Shown here one piece after another: positions 17,935 through 26,257 of a stretch of 64,000 nucleotides of DNA; positions within the stretch are counted from its first letter, which is position 1, and the number at the start of each line of letters is the position of its first letter. The position numbers and the translations under genes were made by a program. Under the pieces are notes generated by a model. The model did no database searches, was not told the origin of the DNA, and saw only the letters and a program-made list of their open reading frames with translations. Origin of the DNA: Cellulosimicrobium sp. Marseille-Q4280 (lineage in GTDB: Bacteria; Actinomycetota; Actinomycetes; Actinomycetales; Cellulomonadaceae); NCBI RefSeq assembly GCF_943181405.1, contig NZ_CALPBY010000003.1, forward strand, positions 372,001 to 436,000. Reading direction: 5' to 3'.

Positions 17935-19070
17935 CGCACGGCCTCGCGCGGAAGCACGCCCTCGCGGGCCCCGGCGAGCGTGACCTCGACGCGGAAGCCC
18001 GACGCGCCGTCGACGCGCACGGTCCCGCCGAGGGCCTCGACGCGCTCGGTGATCCCCCGCAGGCCGTTCCCCGGCTCGACGCGCCGGGCACCGCGGCCGT
18101 CGTCCTGGGCGACGAGACGGACCCGACCGTCGTCGTCGACGACCTCGATGGTGAGCGCGGTCGCCTCAGCGTGACGGATCGTGTTCGTCACGATCTCCTG
18201 CGCGGCACGCACGAGCACGACGGTCTGCTCCTCGTCGACCACGACGTCGTCGGCCACGAGCACGCGCACGCGCGGCGCGAGCACGCGCTCGACCAGCGAC
18301 TCGATCGCGTCCTGCAGGCTCGGTGCGCGACGCCGCAGCTCGCCCACGGTGGCGCGCACGTCGCCCAGGAGCTCGCGCGCGACCGTCTTGGCGCGCAGCA
18401 CGTGCTCCCGCGCACGCTCGCCCTCCTGGTGGCTCGCCGTCTCGAGCTCGAGCGCGAGCACCGTGAGCTGGTGGCCCAGCACGTCGTGCAGCTCGCGCGC
18501 GATGCGCAGGCGCTCGTCGGACCGGGTCGACACGTCGCGCAGGACGGCGGCCGCACGCAGCTCGACGTGCGCGGCGGCGAGCTGCTCGCGCATCCGCCTC
18601 TCGCGCTGGAGCGCGAACGTCGACCCGACGCTGGCGACCTGGATGAGCAGGTAGATGATCCCGCTGAGCACGGCGTCGGTGAACGACCCGCGCACCCCGA
18701 CGGCGACGGCCACGACCACCACGTTCACGACCACGACGACGGCCGTCACGTGCATCGGGACGACGTACACGCTCACGGCCGCGACGGCGACGAGGAGGAT
18801 CGGCAACCACCCGGCGCCCGGTGCGCCGAGGACGAGCGCGCCGACGAGCACGACCTGTGTGGCGAGCAGCAGGTAGGCGCGCACCGTGCCGAACCCCGCG
18901 CCGAGCACGAGCCACCCGGTGACGACCACGAACGCCGCGAACACCGCGAGCCAGGCGCCGACGGGCACCAGCACCGCCCCGGGTGCGGCGATGGGGACGA
19001 GGGCGCCGATCCCGAGCACCACGACGAGCATCGCGATGCCGGCCCACACCTCCGGGTCGATGCGTCGCAT
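17931..19070 (-). CDS. Two-component sensor histidine kinase (HisKA_3)
   Basis: Membrane kinase of 379 aa. About five hydrophobic helices fill residues 8-160 with almost no extracellular loops, an arrangement seen in intramembrane sensors that often monitor an ABC exporter. The dimerisation/phosphotransfer box holds His in RIARELHDVLGHQLTVLALELE. The HATPase_c domain ends the protein (EIVTNTIRHAEA, VAQDDGRGARRVEPGNGLRGITERVEALGG). A -10-like TAGGGT lies 6 nt before the ATG at 19070, followed by GAGGGG. It is divergent from the ABC transporter genes. Confidence 0.94.
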   Translation of the reverse strand: MRRIDPEVWAGIAMLVVVLGIGALVPIAAPGAVLVPVGAWLAVFAAFVVVTGWLVLGAGFGTVRAYLLLATQVVLVGALVLGAPGAGWLPILLVAVAAVSVYVVPMHVTAVVVVVNVVVVAVAVGVRGSFTDAVLSGIIYLLIQVASVGSTFALQRERRMREQLAAAHVELRAAAVLRDVSTRSDERLRIARELHDVLGHQLTVLALELETASHQEGERAREHVLRAKTVARELLGDVRATVGELRRRAPSLQDAIESLVERVLAPRVRVLVADDVVVDEEQTVVLVRAAQEIVTNTIRHAEATALTIEVVDDDGRVRLVAQDDGRGARRVEPGNGLRGITERVEALGGTVRVDGASGFRVEVTLAGAREGVLPREAVR

Positions 19071-19076
19071 CCCCTC

Positions 19077-19172
19077 ACCCTACGGACCGAGCGGCGTGCC
19101 GCCACGTGCCGGAAGTCATGGTCGACGGCCGTGACGACCGGCACGCGCGCGACGCCCCTCGCGCTCCGTAGC
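19077..19172. promoter_or_regulatory. Divergent promoter pair with matching -10 regions
   Basis: The minus-strand -10 TAGGGT (19077-19082) drives the kinase gene and the plus-strand -10 TAGCGT (19167-19172) drives the ABC operon. Both sit in the shared context TCCGTAGSGT, forming an inverted repeat (19080-19086 and 19163-19169). The shared context may be a binding site or simply similar promoters. Confidence 0.5.
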
Positions 19173-19242
19173 GTCGAGGAACCGCTCGCGGACCGGCCGC
19201 GGGAGAACGGACGGACCACCGACGGGAAGGACGTGGGCAGCG

Positions 19243-20196
19243 ATGAGCGCCGTCGACGCACGAGACCTGACGAAACGCTACCGCCGCAAGCACGGGACGA
19301 CGGTGGCGGTCGACCGCGTGAGCCTCGTCGCCGCGGAGGGCGAGGTCCTCGGGATCCTGGGGCCCAACGGAGCGGGAAAGACCACGACCGTCGAGATGGT
19401 CGCCGGGGTCCGCCGACCCGACGGCGGCTCGGTGCGCGTCGCCGGCCTCGACCCCTTCACCGACCGCGCGGCGGTGCGGCAGGTGCTGGGCGTCCAGCTC
19501 CAGTCCGGCTACCTGCACGGGGCGCTCACGGTGCGCGAGCTCGCGCACCTGTACCGCTCGTTCTACGGGTCGGGGCGCGACCCGGACAGGCTGGTCGAGA
19601 CCCTCGGCCTCGGCGAGCAGCGCGACGTGCGCTACGAGAAGCTCTCGGGCGGCCAGCAGCAGCGGGTCGCGATCGTCCTCGCGCTCGTCGGCGACCCGCG
19701 CGTCGTGATCCTCGACGAGCTGACCACGGGCCTGGACCCGCAGGCACGCCGCCAGGTGTGGGGCGTCGTCGAGCGACTGCGTGACGACGGGGTCACGGTC
19801 CTCCTGGTCTCCCACCTCATGGAGGAGGTCGAGCGCCTGTGCGACCGGGTGACCCTGCTCGACGCCGGCCGCGTCGTCGCGCACGACACGCCCGCCGGTC
19901 TCGTCGCGGGCGCCGGGCTGGACCAGCGTGTGCGCTTCCGCGTCACCGCACCGCTCCCATCCGGGCTCCTGGACGCCGTGCCCGGGGTCGACGGCGTGGA
20001 GGTGCGCGGCGAGCAGGTCGTCGTGACCGGGCGCGGCGAGCTGCTCCAGGAGGTGAGCACCGCGCTCGTGCGCGCCGGCGTCGTCGCGACGGAGACGCGG
20101 CTCGAGCGCGCGACGCTCGACGACGCGTTCCTCGCGCTCACCGGTCGCCCGCTGGACGCCGACCCCACCGCCGTCGCGATCGAGGAGGCTGCCTGA
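19243..20196 (+). CDS. ABC transporter ATP-binding protein (DrrA/CcmA-type exporter)
   Basis: Cytoplasmic ATPase subunit of 317 aa of a drug/antibiotic-type exporter. Walker A is GPNGAGKTTTVEM (about residue 44), followed by a Q-loop in VLGVQLQSGYL, signature LSGGQQQR, Walker B VVILDELTTGLDPQ and H-loop LLVSHLMEEVE. In the Walker B segment, LTT replaces the usual PTT. A C-terminal DUF4162-like domain (about 230-310) is typical of DrrA-type subunits. GGAAGGA lies upstream of the ATG at 19243. The stop overlaps the permease start as TGATG, so the two are coupled. Confidence 0.94.
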   Translation: MSAVDARDLTKRYRRKHGTTVAVDRVSLVAAEGEVLGILGPNGAGKTTTVEMVAGVRRPDGGSVRVAGLDPFTDRAAVRQVLGVQLQSGYLHGALTVRELAHLYRSFYGSGRDPDRLVETLGLGEQRDVRYEKLSGGQQQRVAIVLALVGDPRVVILDELTTGLDPQARRQVWGVVERLRDDGVTVLLVSHLMEEVERLCDRVTLLDAGRVVAHDTPAGLVAGAGLDQRVRFRVTAPLPSGLLDAVPGVDGVEVRGEQVVVTGRGELLQEVSTALVRAGVVATETRLERATLDDAFLALTGRPLDADPTAVAIEEAA

Positions 20197-21011
20197 TGAC
20201 CACCGTCCGCACCACGACGGCCACCGCGACCACGGGGATGCGCGGGCGTCCCACGGCCCGGCCCGGCCCGCGCGCGTGGGCCGCGCTCGTCGTGGCGGAG
20301 GCCAAGATGGTCGTCCGCGACACGGCCGGCCTCGTCATGCCCTTCGGCATGCCCGTCCTCATCCTCGTCATGTACGGGATCAGCGACGCGACGCGGATCG
20401 TCGTCCCGGACTCCGGCGGACGCACCGCGTTCGACGTCTTCGTCGTGCCGGTCGTGCTCGCGATCGTCGTCGGGATCATCGGCGTGATCAACATGCCGAG
20501 CTTCCTCGCCTCCTACCGTCGCACCGGGGTCCTCAAGCGCCTGTCCGTGACCCCGGCGTCCCCCGCGATGGTGCTCGTCGCGCAGGTCGTGGTGAGCGCC
20601 GCCCAGACCGCGCTCGGCGTCGCGCTGGCGCTCGTCGTCGCGACGGCGGCGTTCGACGCCACGATGCCGGCCTCACCCACGGCCGCGCTGGGCGTCCTCG
20701 CGCTGTGCGCGACGGCGATGTACGCCGTCGGGATGCTCGTCGCCGCGGTCTCGCCGACGCCCAACGCGGCGCTCGCGATCGGCCTCGTCGTGTTCTTCGC
20801 CTTCGGCGCGACGGGCGGCATGTTCGGCGAGGTGTCCAACCTGCCCGAGCCCGTGGCCCGCGTCGGGGAGGCGCTCCCGTTCGGGGCGTCGGTCCAGGCG
20901 CTCGGCGACGCGTGGGCCGGACAGCCGGTGGAGGCGTCGCACCTCGTCGCCCTCGGGGGGACGGTCGTCGTGTGCTCGCTCGTCGCGGCCCGCTTCTTCC
21001 GCTGGACGTGA
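20196..21011 (+). CDS. ABC-2 type exporter permease
   Basis: Membrane subunit of 271 aa of the exporter encoded just upstream. A Thr-rich N-terminus is followed by six helices beginning at about residue 48 (GLVMPFGMPVLILVMYGI). The ABC-2 signature region RRTGVLKRLSVTPASPAMVLVAQVV lies near 108, and AFGATGGMFGEVSNLPEPVARVGEALPFG precedes the last helix. Its ATG overlaps the ATPase stop by one base. A hairpin follows before the convergent second response regulator. The substrate is unknown. Confidence 0.92.
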   Translation: MTTVRTTTATATTGMRGRPTARPGPRAWAALVVAEAKMVVRDTAGLVMPFGMPVLILVMYGISDATRIVVPDSGGRTAFDVFVVPVVLAIVVGIIGVINMPSFLASYRRTGVLKRLSVTPASPAMVLVAQVVVSAAQTALGVALALVVATAAFDATMPASPTAALGVLALCATAMYAVGMLVAAVSPTPNAALAIGLVVFFAFGATGGMFGEVSNLPEPVARVGEALPFGASVQALGDAWAGQPVEASHLVALGGTVVVCSLVAARFFRWT

Positions 21012-21023
21012 TCCGACCCCACC

Positions 21024-21071
21024 GTGCGCCCGGGGCGTCGGTCGCGGGAGGCGTCAGTCCCCCGGGCGCAC
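21024..21071. terminator. Hairpin between ABC permease and second response regulator
   Basis: Perfect 12-bp arms (21024-21035 and 21060-21071) flank a 24-nt loop. The right arm and part of the loop overlap the last codons of the convergent regulator. Confidence 0.65.
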
Positions 21072-21713
21072 GAGGCCCGTCTCGTAGGCGAGGACGACGA
21101 GCGCGGCGCGGTCGCGCGCGTCGAGCTTGGTGAGGAGGCGGCTCACGTAGGTCCGCGCGGTCGCGGGACTGAGGAACAGGGCACGGGCGATCTCGTCGTT
21201 GGTCAGACCTCGGCCGACGTGCTCCAGCACCTCGCGCTCGCGTGCCGTGAGGGACTCCAGGCGCCCGGCGTCGAGAGCGCGCGGGGTGCCCTCGACCGCG
21301 GCGCGCATGACCGACGCCGTGATCGCCGGGGACAGGAGCGAGCCGCCGTCGGCGACGACGCGGATCGCCGACCGCAGGTCCCCCGGCGAGACGTCCTTGA
21401 GCAGGTACCCGACGGCGCCCGACCGGATCGCCTCGACGACGTGCTCGTCCTCGTCGAACGTCGTGAGGACGAGCACCCGCACCGCGTCGAGCGCAGGGTC
21501 GGCGACGATCGCCCGCGTCGCCTCGAGGCCGTCCGTCCCGGGCATGCGGATGTCCATGAGCACCACGTCGGGACGGTGCTCGCGGACCCTCGCCACGCCC
21601 TCGCGACCCGTGCCGGCCTCGGCGACGACCTCGACGTCGCCGTCGTGCACGGCGAGCGCCCGCAGCCCTGCGCGCACGAGCTCCTGGTCGTCGACGATCA
21701 CGACGCGGATCAC
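21054..21713 (-). CDS. NarL/FixJ-family response regulator (second system)
   Basis: Response regulator of 219 aa. The receiver has VDDQ, phospho-acceptor Asp in VVLMDIRMPGTDGLEA, Thr in VLTTFDED and Lys in LLKDVSP. The LuxR-type HTH is LTAREREVLEHVGRGLTNDEIARALFLSPATARTYVSRLLTKLDARDR (about 155-205). It overlaps its kinase gene by 4 nt. It is clearly similar to the regulator at 17284-17934, so the two systems may be old duplicates flanking the same exporter. Confidence 0.95.
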   Translation of the reverse strand: MIRVVIVDDQELVRAGLRALAVHDGDVEVVAEAGTGREGVARVREHRPDVVLMDIRMPGTDGLEATRAIVADPALDAVRVLVLTTFDEDEHVVEAIRSGAVGYLLKDVSPGDLRSAIRVVADGGSLLSPAITASVMRAAVEGTPRALDAGRLESLTAREREVLEHVGRGLTNDEIARALFLSPATARTYVSRLLTKLDARDRAALVVLAYETGLVRPGD

Positions 21714-22975
21714 GGCGCCAGCCTCGCCGGGAGGTCGGCGCTCACCACGAACCCGCCCCGCGCGCCGTGCCCCGCCTCGAGCCGGCCCCCCAGGAGTGCG
21801 GCACGCTCGACCATCCCCGCGATGCCCTGACCCGCACCGACGTCGGTCGCTGCGGGCACCCTCCCCGTCTCCGTCGGCCCGGCGGCACGGGTCCGGTCGT
21901 CACCGCGGACGCGGTGCCCGACGCCGTCGTCGGCGACGCGCAGGAGCAGGCGCCCGTCGACGACGTGCGCGCTCACCGCCGCACGTCGCGCGTCGGCGTG
22001 CCGCAGGACGTTCGTCAGGGACTCCTGGACGATCCGGAACGCCGCGGCGTCGATCGCGCCGTCGAGCGCGCCGGCCGGGACGTCGACGTCGAGCTCCACG
22101 TCGAGGCCCGTGGCGCGCGCGGGCCGGACGAGCACGTCGAGCCCCGCGAGCGACGTGGAGCCGCGCGGGACGGCGTCGGGCAGCGGACCGCGCAGGACCT
22201 TGACGGTCGTGCGCAGCTCGCGCAACGCCGCCGACGCCGCGTCCCCGACCTGGCCGAGCGCGGACCGTGCCGCGTCGTCGTCCCTCCCCACCGCCTCGCC
22301 CGCGACGTTCGCGTGCAGCGCGACGACCGCGAGGTGGTGACCGAGGACGTCGTGCAGGTCCCGCGCGATGCGCACGCGCTCGGCCTCGAGCCGACGGTCG
22401 GCGGCCTGCGCCTGCTCCGCCGCGGTGAGGAGGCGCACCCGTTCGGACTGCTCGCGCGCGGCCCGCGTGAGCCGGACAGCGACGCCGAGCGCGATCGCCG
22501 CCGCGACGAGCGCGACGTTCGTCACGAGCTCGTACCCGTACAGGTAGGTGACGGGCTGCCCCTCCGCCACCCGGAAGTACGCGGCCACGGCCACGAGCAC
22601 CACCCCGGAGCCGACCGCCCACCACGTCCGCCCGAGCTCCGCCGCCGAGTAGAGCGCGGCCACCGCCGGCAGGGCCATCCCGATCACGGGCAGCCCGAGC
22701 GCGTAGTAGGCGAAGATCCCCAGCACCGTGAGCACGAGCATCGTGCGCGGGGCCAGACGCCGGATCGCGACGAGCGCCCCGAAGCCGACCGCGAAGACGT
22801 ACGCGAGGGGCCCCGACTCCCCCGGTCCGTCGAAGTCCGCCGCGATGACGACGGCGATCGCGAGCGTCATCGCGACCGCGAGCACGCCGTCCGTGAGGCG
22901 CGGGTCGACGCCGGGACGCGCACCCGCGGCGATGACCGCCCGGCTGCGCACCGAGGCGGGCTGTGGCGCACTCAT
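21710..22975 (-). CDS. Two-component sensor histidine kinase (HisKA_3, second system)
   Basis: Membrane kinase of 421 aa. Hydrophobic helices span about residues 28-170, followed by a short coiled coil. The phosphotransfer His is in RIARDLHDVLGHHLAVVALHANVAGE. HATPase_c elements are FRIVQESLTNVLRHADA, LRVADDGVGH and GAGQGIAGMVERAALLGG. An acidic/Arg-rich insertion separates the last two boxes. The ATG at 22975 lies far inside a longer open frame whose upstream part is non-coding. It overlaps the regulator by 4 nt and is divergent from the copper-oxidase operon. Confidence 0.93.
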   Translation of the reverse strand: MSAPQPASVRSRAVIAAGARPGVDPRLTDGVLAVAMTLAIAVVIAADFDGPGESGPLAYVFAVGFGALVAIRRLAPRTMLVLTVLGIFAYYALGLPVIGMALPAVAALYSAAELGRTWWAVGSGVVLVAVAAYFRVAEGQPVTYLYGYELVTNVALVAAAIALGVAVRLTRAAREQSERVRLLTAAEQAQAADRRLEAERVRIARDLHDVLGHHLAVVALHANVAGEAVGRDDDAARSALGQVGDAASAALRELRTTVKVLRGPLPDAVPRGSTSLAGLDVLVRPARATGLDVELDVDVPAGALDGAIDAAAFRIVQESLTNVLRHADARRAAVSAHVVDGRLLLRVADDGVGHRVRGDDRTRAAGPTETGRVPAATDVGAGQGIAGMVERAALLGGRLEAGHGARGGFVVSADLPARLAP

Positions 22976-23029
22976 GCCGCCAGCGTACGGAGCCGGGCAC
23001 CCCGAGGCATCAGCCCCCGGTCTCAGGGT

Positions 23030-23051
23030 GGTGTCGCCCCCGGGCGACACC
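23030..23051. promoter_or_regulatory. 22-bp palindrome in the divergent kinase/oxidase control region
   Basis: GGTGTCGCC and GGCGACACC are perfect 9-bp arms around CCCG. The palindrome lies midway in the 165-bp gap between the kinase start and the membrane-protein start, a typical place for a regulator site. Confidence 0.55.
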
Positions 23052-23140
23052 GGTCGTCGCCGGACTGCGACGGGCCGCGGCGGAAACAGCCGACCGGGGC
23101 CCGATGTGACGGGTCGGGCGCCCCCGGCATCGTCGGGACC

Positions 23141-23569
23141 ATGACATCTCCGAGCCCTGCCGCCCACCCCGCACACCCTGCACGCCCCGACGACGACACC
23201 CCGCCGACCGGTCGGCTCTCGTGGCCCACCGTGCTCGGCCTCGGCTCGATGGCCCTCCTGTGGCCGCTCACCGGCCTGCTCGGCCTCGGCAGCGGCGCGC
23301 CGCGCGCGCTGACCATCCTCGGTCTCACGGCGCTCGTGTGGGTCGCCGTCGTCGGGCTCGGCCGCGTCGCGCGCCCGGTCCTCACCCTCACGCTCGCCGG
23401 CCTCACGTTCGGCGTCGTCGCGGCGGTCGTGTCCGCGCTCGTCGGGCTCGACGGCGACCGGGCGGCCTGGACGCTCGTGCCCGCGCTCGCCCTGGACACG
23501 TTCTGGGGCTTCGTGGCCGGCGCGCTCGCGGCGGCCGTGCAGCGAGCGCGAGCCGGGGTGACCCGGTGA
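23141..23569 (+). CDS. Small membrane protein of unknown function coupled to a multicopper oxidase
   Basis: Protein of 142 aa with a Pro/Asp-rich cytosolic start (1-27) and about four hydrophobic helices. Recognisable stretches are SWPTVLGLGSMALLWPLTGLL, ALTILGLTALVWVAVVGLG, VLTLTLAGLTFGVVAAVVSAL and the FWGFVAGALAAAV end. I recognise no family. Its stop codon overlaps the GTG of the oxidase gene (GTGA), so the two proteins are probably made together. A role in anchoring or supplying the oxidase is inference. There is no clear Shine-Dalgarno site before the ATG. Confidence 0.75.
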   Translation: MTSPSPAAHPAHPARPDDDTPPTGRLSWPTVLGLGSMALLWPLTGLLGLGSGAPRALTILGLTALVWVAVVGLGRVARPVLTLTLAGLTFGVVAAVVSALVGLDGDRAAWTLVPALALDTFWGFVAGALAAAVQRARAGVTR

Positions 23570-25194
23570 GGCCATCGCGCCGCCGCGGCGGTCGCCCGAG
23601 GGCGGCGCTCGCGACCGCGGCCGTGGTCGCCGCGTCGGGCCTGCTCGCCGGGTGCGCCCTCGCGCCGTCGGTCCATCCCGTCCAGGAGCAGGAGTTCACG
23701 ACCGCGCTTGCGATCCCGCCGCTCGCGCCGTCGCGCGTCGTCGACGGCACGCGCATGTTCTCCCTGACCGCCCAGGAGGGCACGACGTCGTTCCTGCCCG
23801 GCGTCGAGACCCCGACCTGGGGGTTCGACGGCTCCTACCTCGGCCCGACGCTGCGGGCCGCGCGGGGCGAGCGCGTCGCGGTCGAGGTGACGAACGACCT
23901 CGACGAGCCGACGAGCGTCCACTGGCACGGCATGCACCTGCCCGCCGCGATGGACGGCGGACCGCACCAGGAGGTCGCGCCCGGCGAGACGTGGCAACCG
24001 ACGTGGACGATCGACCAGCCCGCCGCGACGCTCTGGTACCACCCGCACCCGCACGGCGCGACGGAGGAGCACGTCTACCGCGGGCTCGCGGGGTTGTTCC
24101 TCCTCGACGACGACGCGTCGGCGGCAGCCTCGCTGCCGTCGCAGTACGGCGTGGACGACGTCCCGGTCGTCGTGCAGGACAAGGTGCTCGACGACGACGG
24201 GCGGCTGGACCTCGACGGCGCCGGCGAACCGGGGATCCTGGGCGACGTCGTCCTGACGAACGGGACGGTGGGCGCGTACCACGACGTGACGACGGAGCGC
24301 GTGCGGCTGCGCCTGCTCAACGGCTCGACCGCACGCACGTACCAGCTCGGGTTCGCCGACCGGGCGATGGACCTCGTCGCGACGGACGGCGGGCTGCTCG
24401 ACGCGCGCGTCCGGCTCGACCAGGTGCGGCTCGCGCCGGGCGAGCGCGCGGAGGTGGTCGTCACGATGGCGCCGGGCGAGACCACGCGGCTGCACTCGTC
24501 CCCCGCCGACCTCGGGGGCGTCGCCGCGTCGTTCGCGATGGGCGGCAAGGAGGCGTTCGACGTGCTCGAGCTGCGGGCCGCGAACGTGCTCGCGCCGTCA
24601 CCCGAGCCGGCGTGGGAGCCCTCGAGCCACGCCGCGACCGATGCCCTGCACGCCGAGGACGCCGCGGTCGAGCGCTCCTTCGAGCTCGCGGACCGCGAGA
24701 TCAACGGCCGCCGGATGGACATGGGCCGTATCGACGAGACCGTCACCGTGGGCGACACCGAGGTCTGGACGGTGCGCAACGCGCACCCGGTGCCGCACAG
24801 CTTCCACGTGCACGACGTGCAGTTCCGCGTCCTCGACGTCGACGGCGATCCGCCGCCGGCGGTGCTGACGGGCCCCAAGGACACGATCTACCTGGAGCCG
24901 AGCCGGACCTACCGCCTGCTCCTGCGCTTCGATGACTACACCGACCCCGACGTGCCGTACATGTACCACTGCCACATGCTGCGGCACGAGGACGAGGGCA
25001 TGATGGGCCAGCTCGTCGTCGTCGAGCCGGGCGGGTCTGCGGGCGAGATCCCGGCGCACGAGGGGCTCGCGCACGAGGGGGCGTCCCGCGAGAGCGCGGC
25101 GCACGACGACGCCGTCCCGGAGCCCGGGAGCGGTCCTCGTCGGATGCCGGGCGCCGGCCCGGACGACGCCGGGCACGGGCACCACGGCGGCTGA
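23566..25194 (+). CDS. Multicopper oxidase, lipoprotein-type signal
   Basis: Secreted cupredoxin oxidase of 542 aa (CueO/laccase-like). The signal peptide starts with a twin-arginine-like SRRRG and ends in a lipobox, LLAGC, so the protein is probably lipid-anchored outside the cell. All copper-ligand segments are present: HWHGMH, WYHPHPHG, PVPHSFHVHDVQFR and YMYHCHMLRHEDEGMMG. The Met-rich RRMDMGRI and the His-rich tail (GHGHHGG) could bind extra copper. It is coupled to the small membrane protein upstream by a 4-nt overlap. The likely role is copper or organic-substrate oxidation, as in CueO. Confidence 0.94.
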   Translation: MRPSRRRGGRPRAALATAAVVAASGLLAGCALAPSVHPVQEQEFTTALAIPPLAPSRVVDGTRMFSLTAQEGTTSFLPGVETPTWGFDGSYLGPTLRAARGERVAVEVTNDLDEPTSVHWHGMHLPAAMDGGPHQEVAPGETWQPTWTIDQPAATLWYHPHPHGATEEHVYRGLAGLFLLDDDASAAASLPSQYGVDDVPVVVQDKVLDDDGRLDLDGAGEPGILGDVVLTNGTVGAYHDVTTERVRLRLLNGSTARTYQLGFADRAMDLVATDGGLLDARVRLDQVRLAPGERAEVVVTMAPGETTRLHSSPADLGGVAASFAMGGKEAFDVLELRAANVLAPSPEPAWEPSSHAATDALHAEDAAVERSFELADREINGRRMDMGRIDETVTVGDTEVWTVRNAHPVPHSFHVHDVQFRVLDVDGDPPPAVLTGPKDTIYLEPSRTYRLLLRFDDYTDPDVPYMYHCHMLRHEDEGMMGQLVVVEPGGSAGEIPAHEGLAHEGASRESAAHDDAVPEPGSGPRRMPGAGPDDAGHGHHGG

Positions 25195-25220
25195 CCCCCG
25201 ACGCCCCGACGAGCCCGGTC

Positions 25221-25243
25221 GGCCCGCCTGGCGCAGGCGGGCC
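25221..25243. terminator. Terminator between multicopper oxidase and alarmone synthetase genes
   Basis: GGCCCGCCTG and CAGGCGGGCC form a perfect 10-bp stem with a 3-nt loop, located between the two convergent stops. Confidence 0.85.
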
Positions 25244-25260
25244 GGTCGGGTCAGTGGTGC

Positions 25261-26034
25261 TCAGCCGTCGCGACGTCGCTCGTGGAACGCCTCGTCCGCG
25301 ACCTGCGCCGTCCGCATGATCGACTCGAGCATCTCGCGCGGCGAGACGAGCGCGTCAGTCGTCTCCGACGGCTCCGGCACGCCGTCGAGCTCGCGGACCT
25401 CCTCGTGGATGCGCTCCATCGTCGTGTCGAGCGTCGCGGCGACGTCCGCGGCGAGCTTGAGGGCGTCCGTGAGGTGGCTCGGGACCTCGCGCTGATACTT
25501 GTAGTAGATCTTGTGCTCGAGGCTCGCCCAGAAGTCCATGGCGATCGTGCGCAGCTGGATCTCGACGACCACGTCCTCGACCCGGTCCGAGAGGTACACG
25601 GGCACCTGGACGATGAGGTGCAGGCTCTTGTACCCGTTGCCCTTCGGGTGGGCGATGTAGTCGCGCTCCTCGAGGACGGTCATGTCGCCCTGCCCGGCGA
25701 GCATGTCCCGCACCCGGTAGATGTCCGAGACGAAGCTGCACGTCACGCGGACACCCGCGACGTCGAGCATGCTCTCGCGCACGCCCTCGGGCGTGAGGGG
25801 GATGCCCTTGCGCCGGGCCTTCGCCAGGATCGAGTCGATCGACTTGAGCCGCGACCCCACGTGCTCGATGGGGTTGTAGTCGTGGATGTGGCGGAACTCG
25901 TCGCGCAGCACGGTGATCTTCGTCATCACCTCGTCGATGCCGAACTTGTAGGTCATCATGAGGCGCCGGAGCTCCTGCACGCGCGGAGCCAGGTCCGCGG
26001 GCAGTGGCCGGTCGACCGTCGTCTCGTGCGTCAC
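25261..26034 (-). CDS. Small alarmone synthetase (GTP pyrophosphokinase, YjbM/YwaC type)
   Basis: Single-domain (p)ppGpp synthetase of 257 aa, without the HD hydrolase and TGS/ACT domains of long RelA/Rel. RelA_SpoT domain motifs are HVGSRLKSIDSILAKARRKG, DVAGVRVTCSFVSDIYRVRDML, YIAHPKGNGYKSLHLIVQVP and VVVEIQLRTIAMDFWASLEHKIYYK. The conserved Tyr that stacks on the base (GYKSLH) and the metal Glu (EIQLRT) are intact. The GTG at 26034 follows GAGAGGAC by 6 nt; the open frame upstream is non-coding. The role is (p)ppGpp production from GTP/GDP and ATP in stress. Confidence 0.92.
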   Translation of the reverse strand: MTHETTVDRPLPADLAPRVQELRRLMMTYKFGIDEVMTKITVLRDEFRHIHDYNPIEHVGSRLKSIDSILAKARRKGIPLTPEGVRESMLDVAGVRVTCSFVSDIYRVRDMLAGQGDMTVLEERDYIAHPKGNGYKSLHLIVQVPVYLSDRVEDVVVEIQLRTIAMDFWASLEHKIYYKYQREVPSHLTDALKLAADVAATLDTTMERIHEEVRELDGVPEPSETTDALVSPREMLESIMRTAQVADEAFHERRRDG

Positions 26035-26257
26035 GTGCGTCCTCTCGCCGGTGCGGGCTGCGCCCGCGGGCGCGTCGGCGGCGCGCCTCTCCCACTGTCC
26101 CACGACCGCAGAGCGCCGTCGGTTCCCGTCGCGGACCACCGTGCGGAGTCCGTCCGCGACCTCTTCGCGGCTCCCCCGCATCCCGCGCGGACCTCCGCGG
26201 ACCCGCGTGCCCACGGCCCGACGCGCGGGGGCCCGGCTCGCGCGCCACGATGACCTC

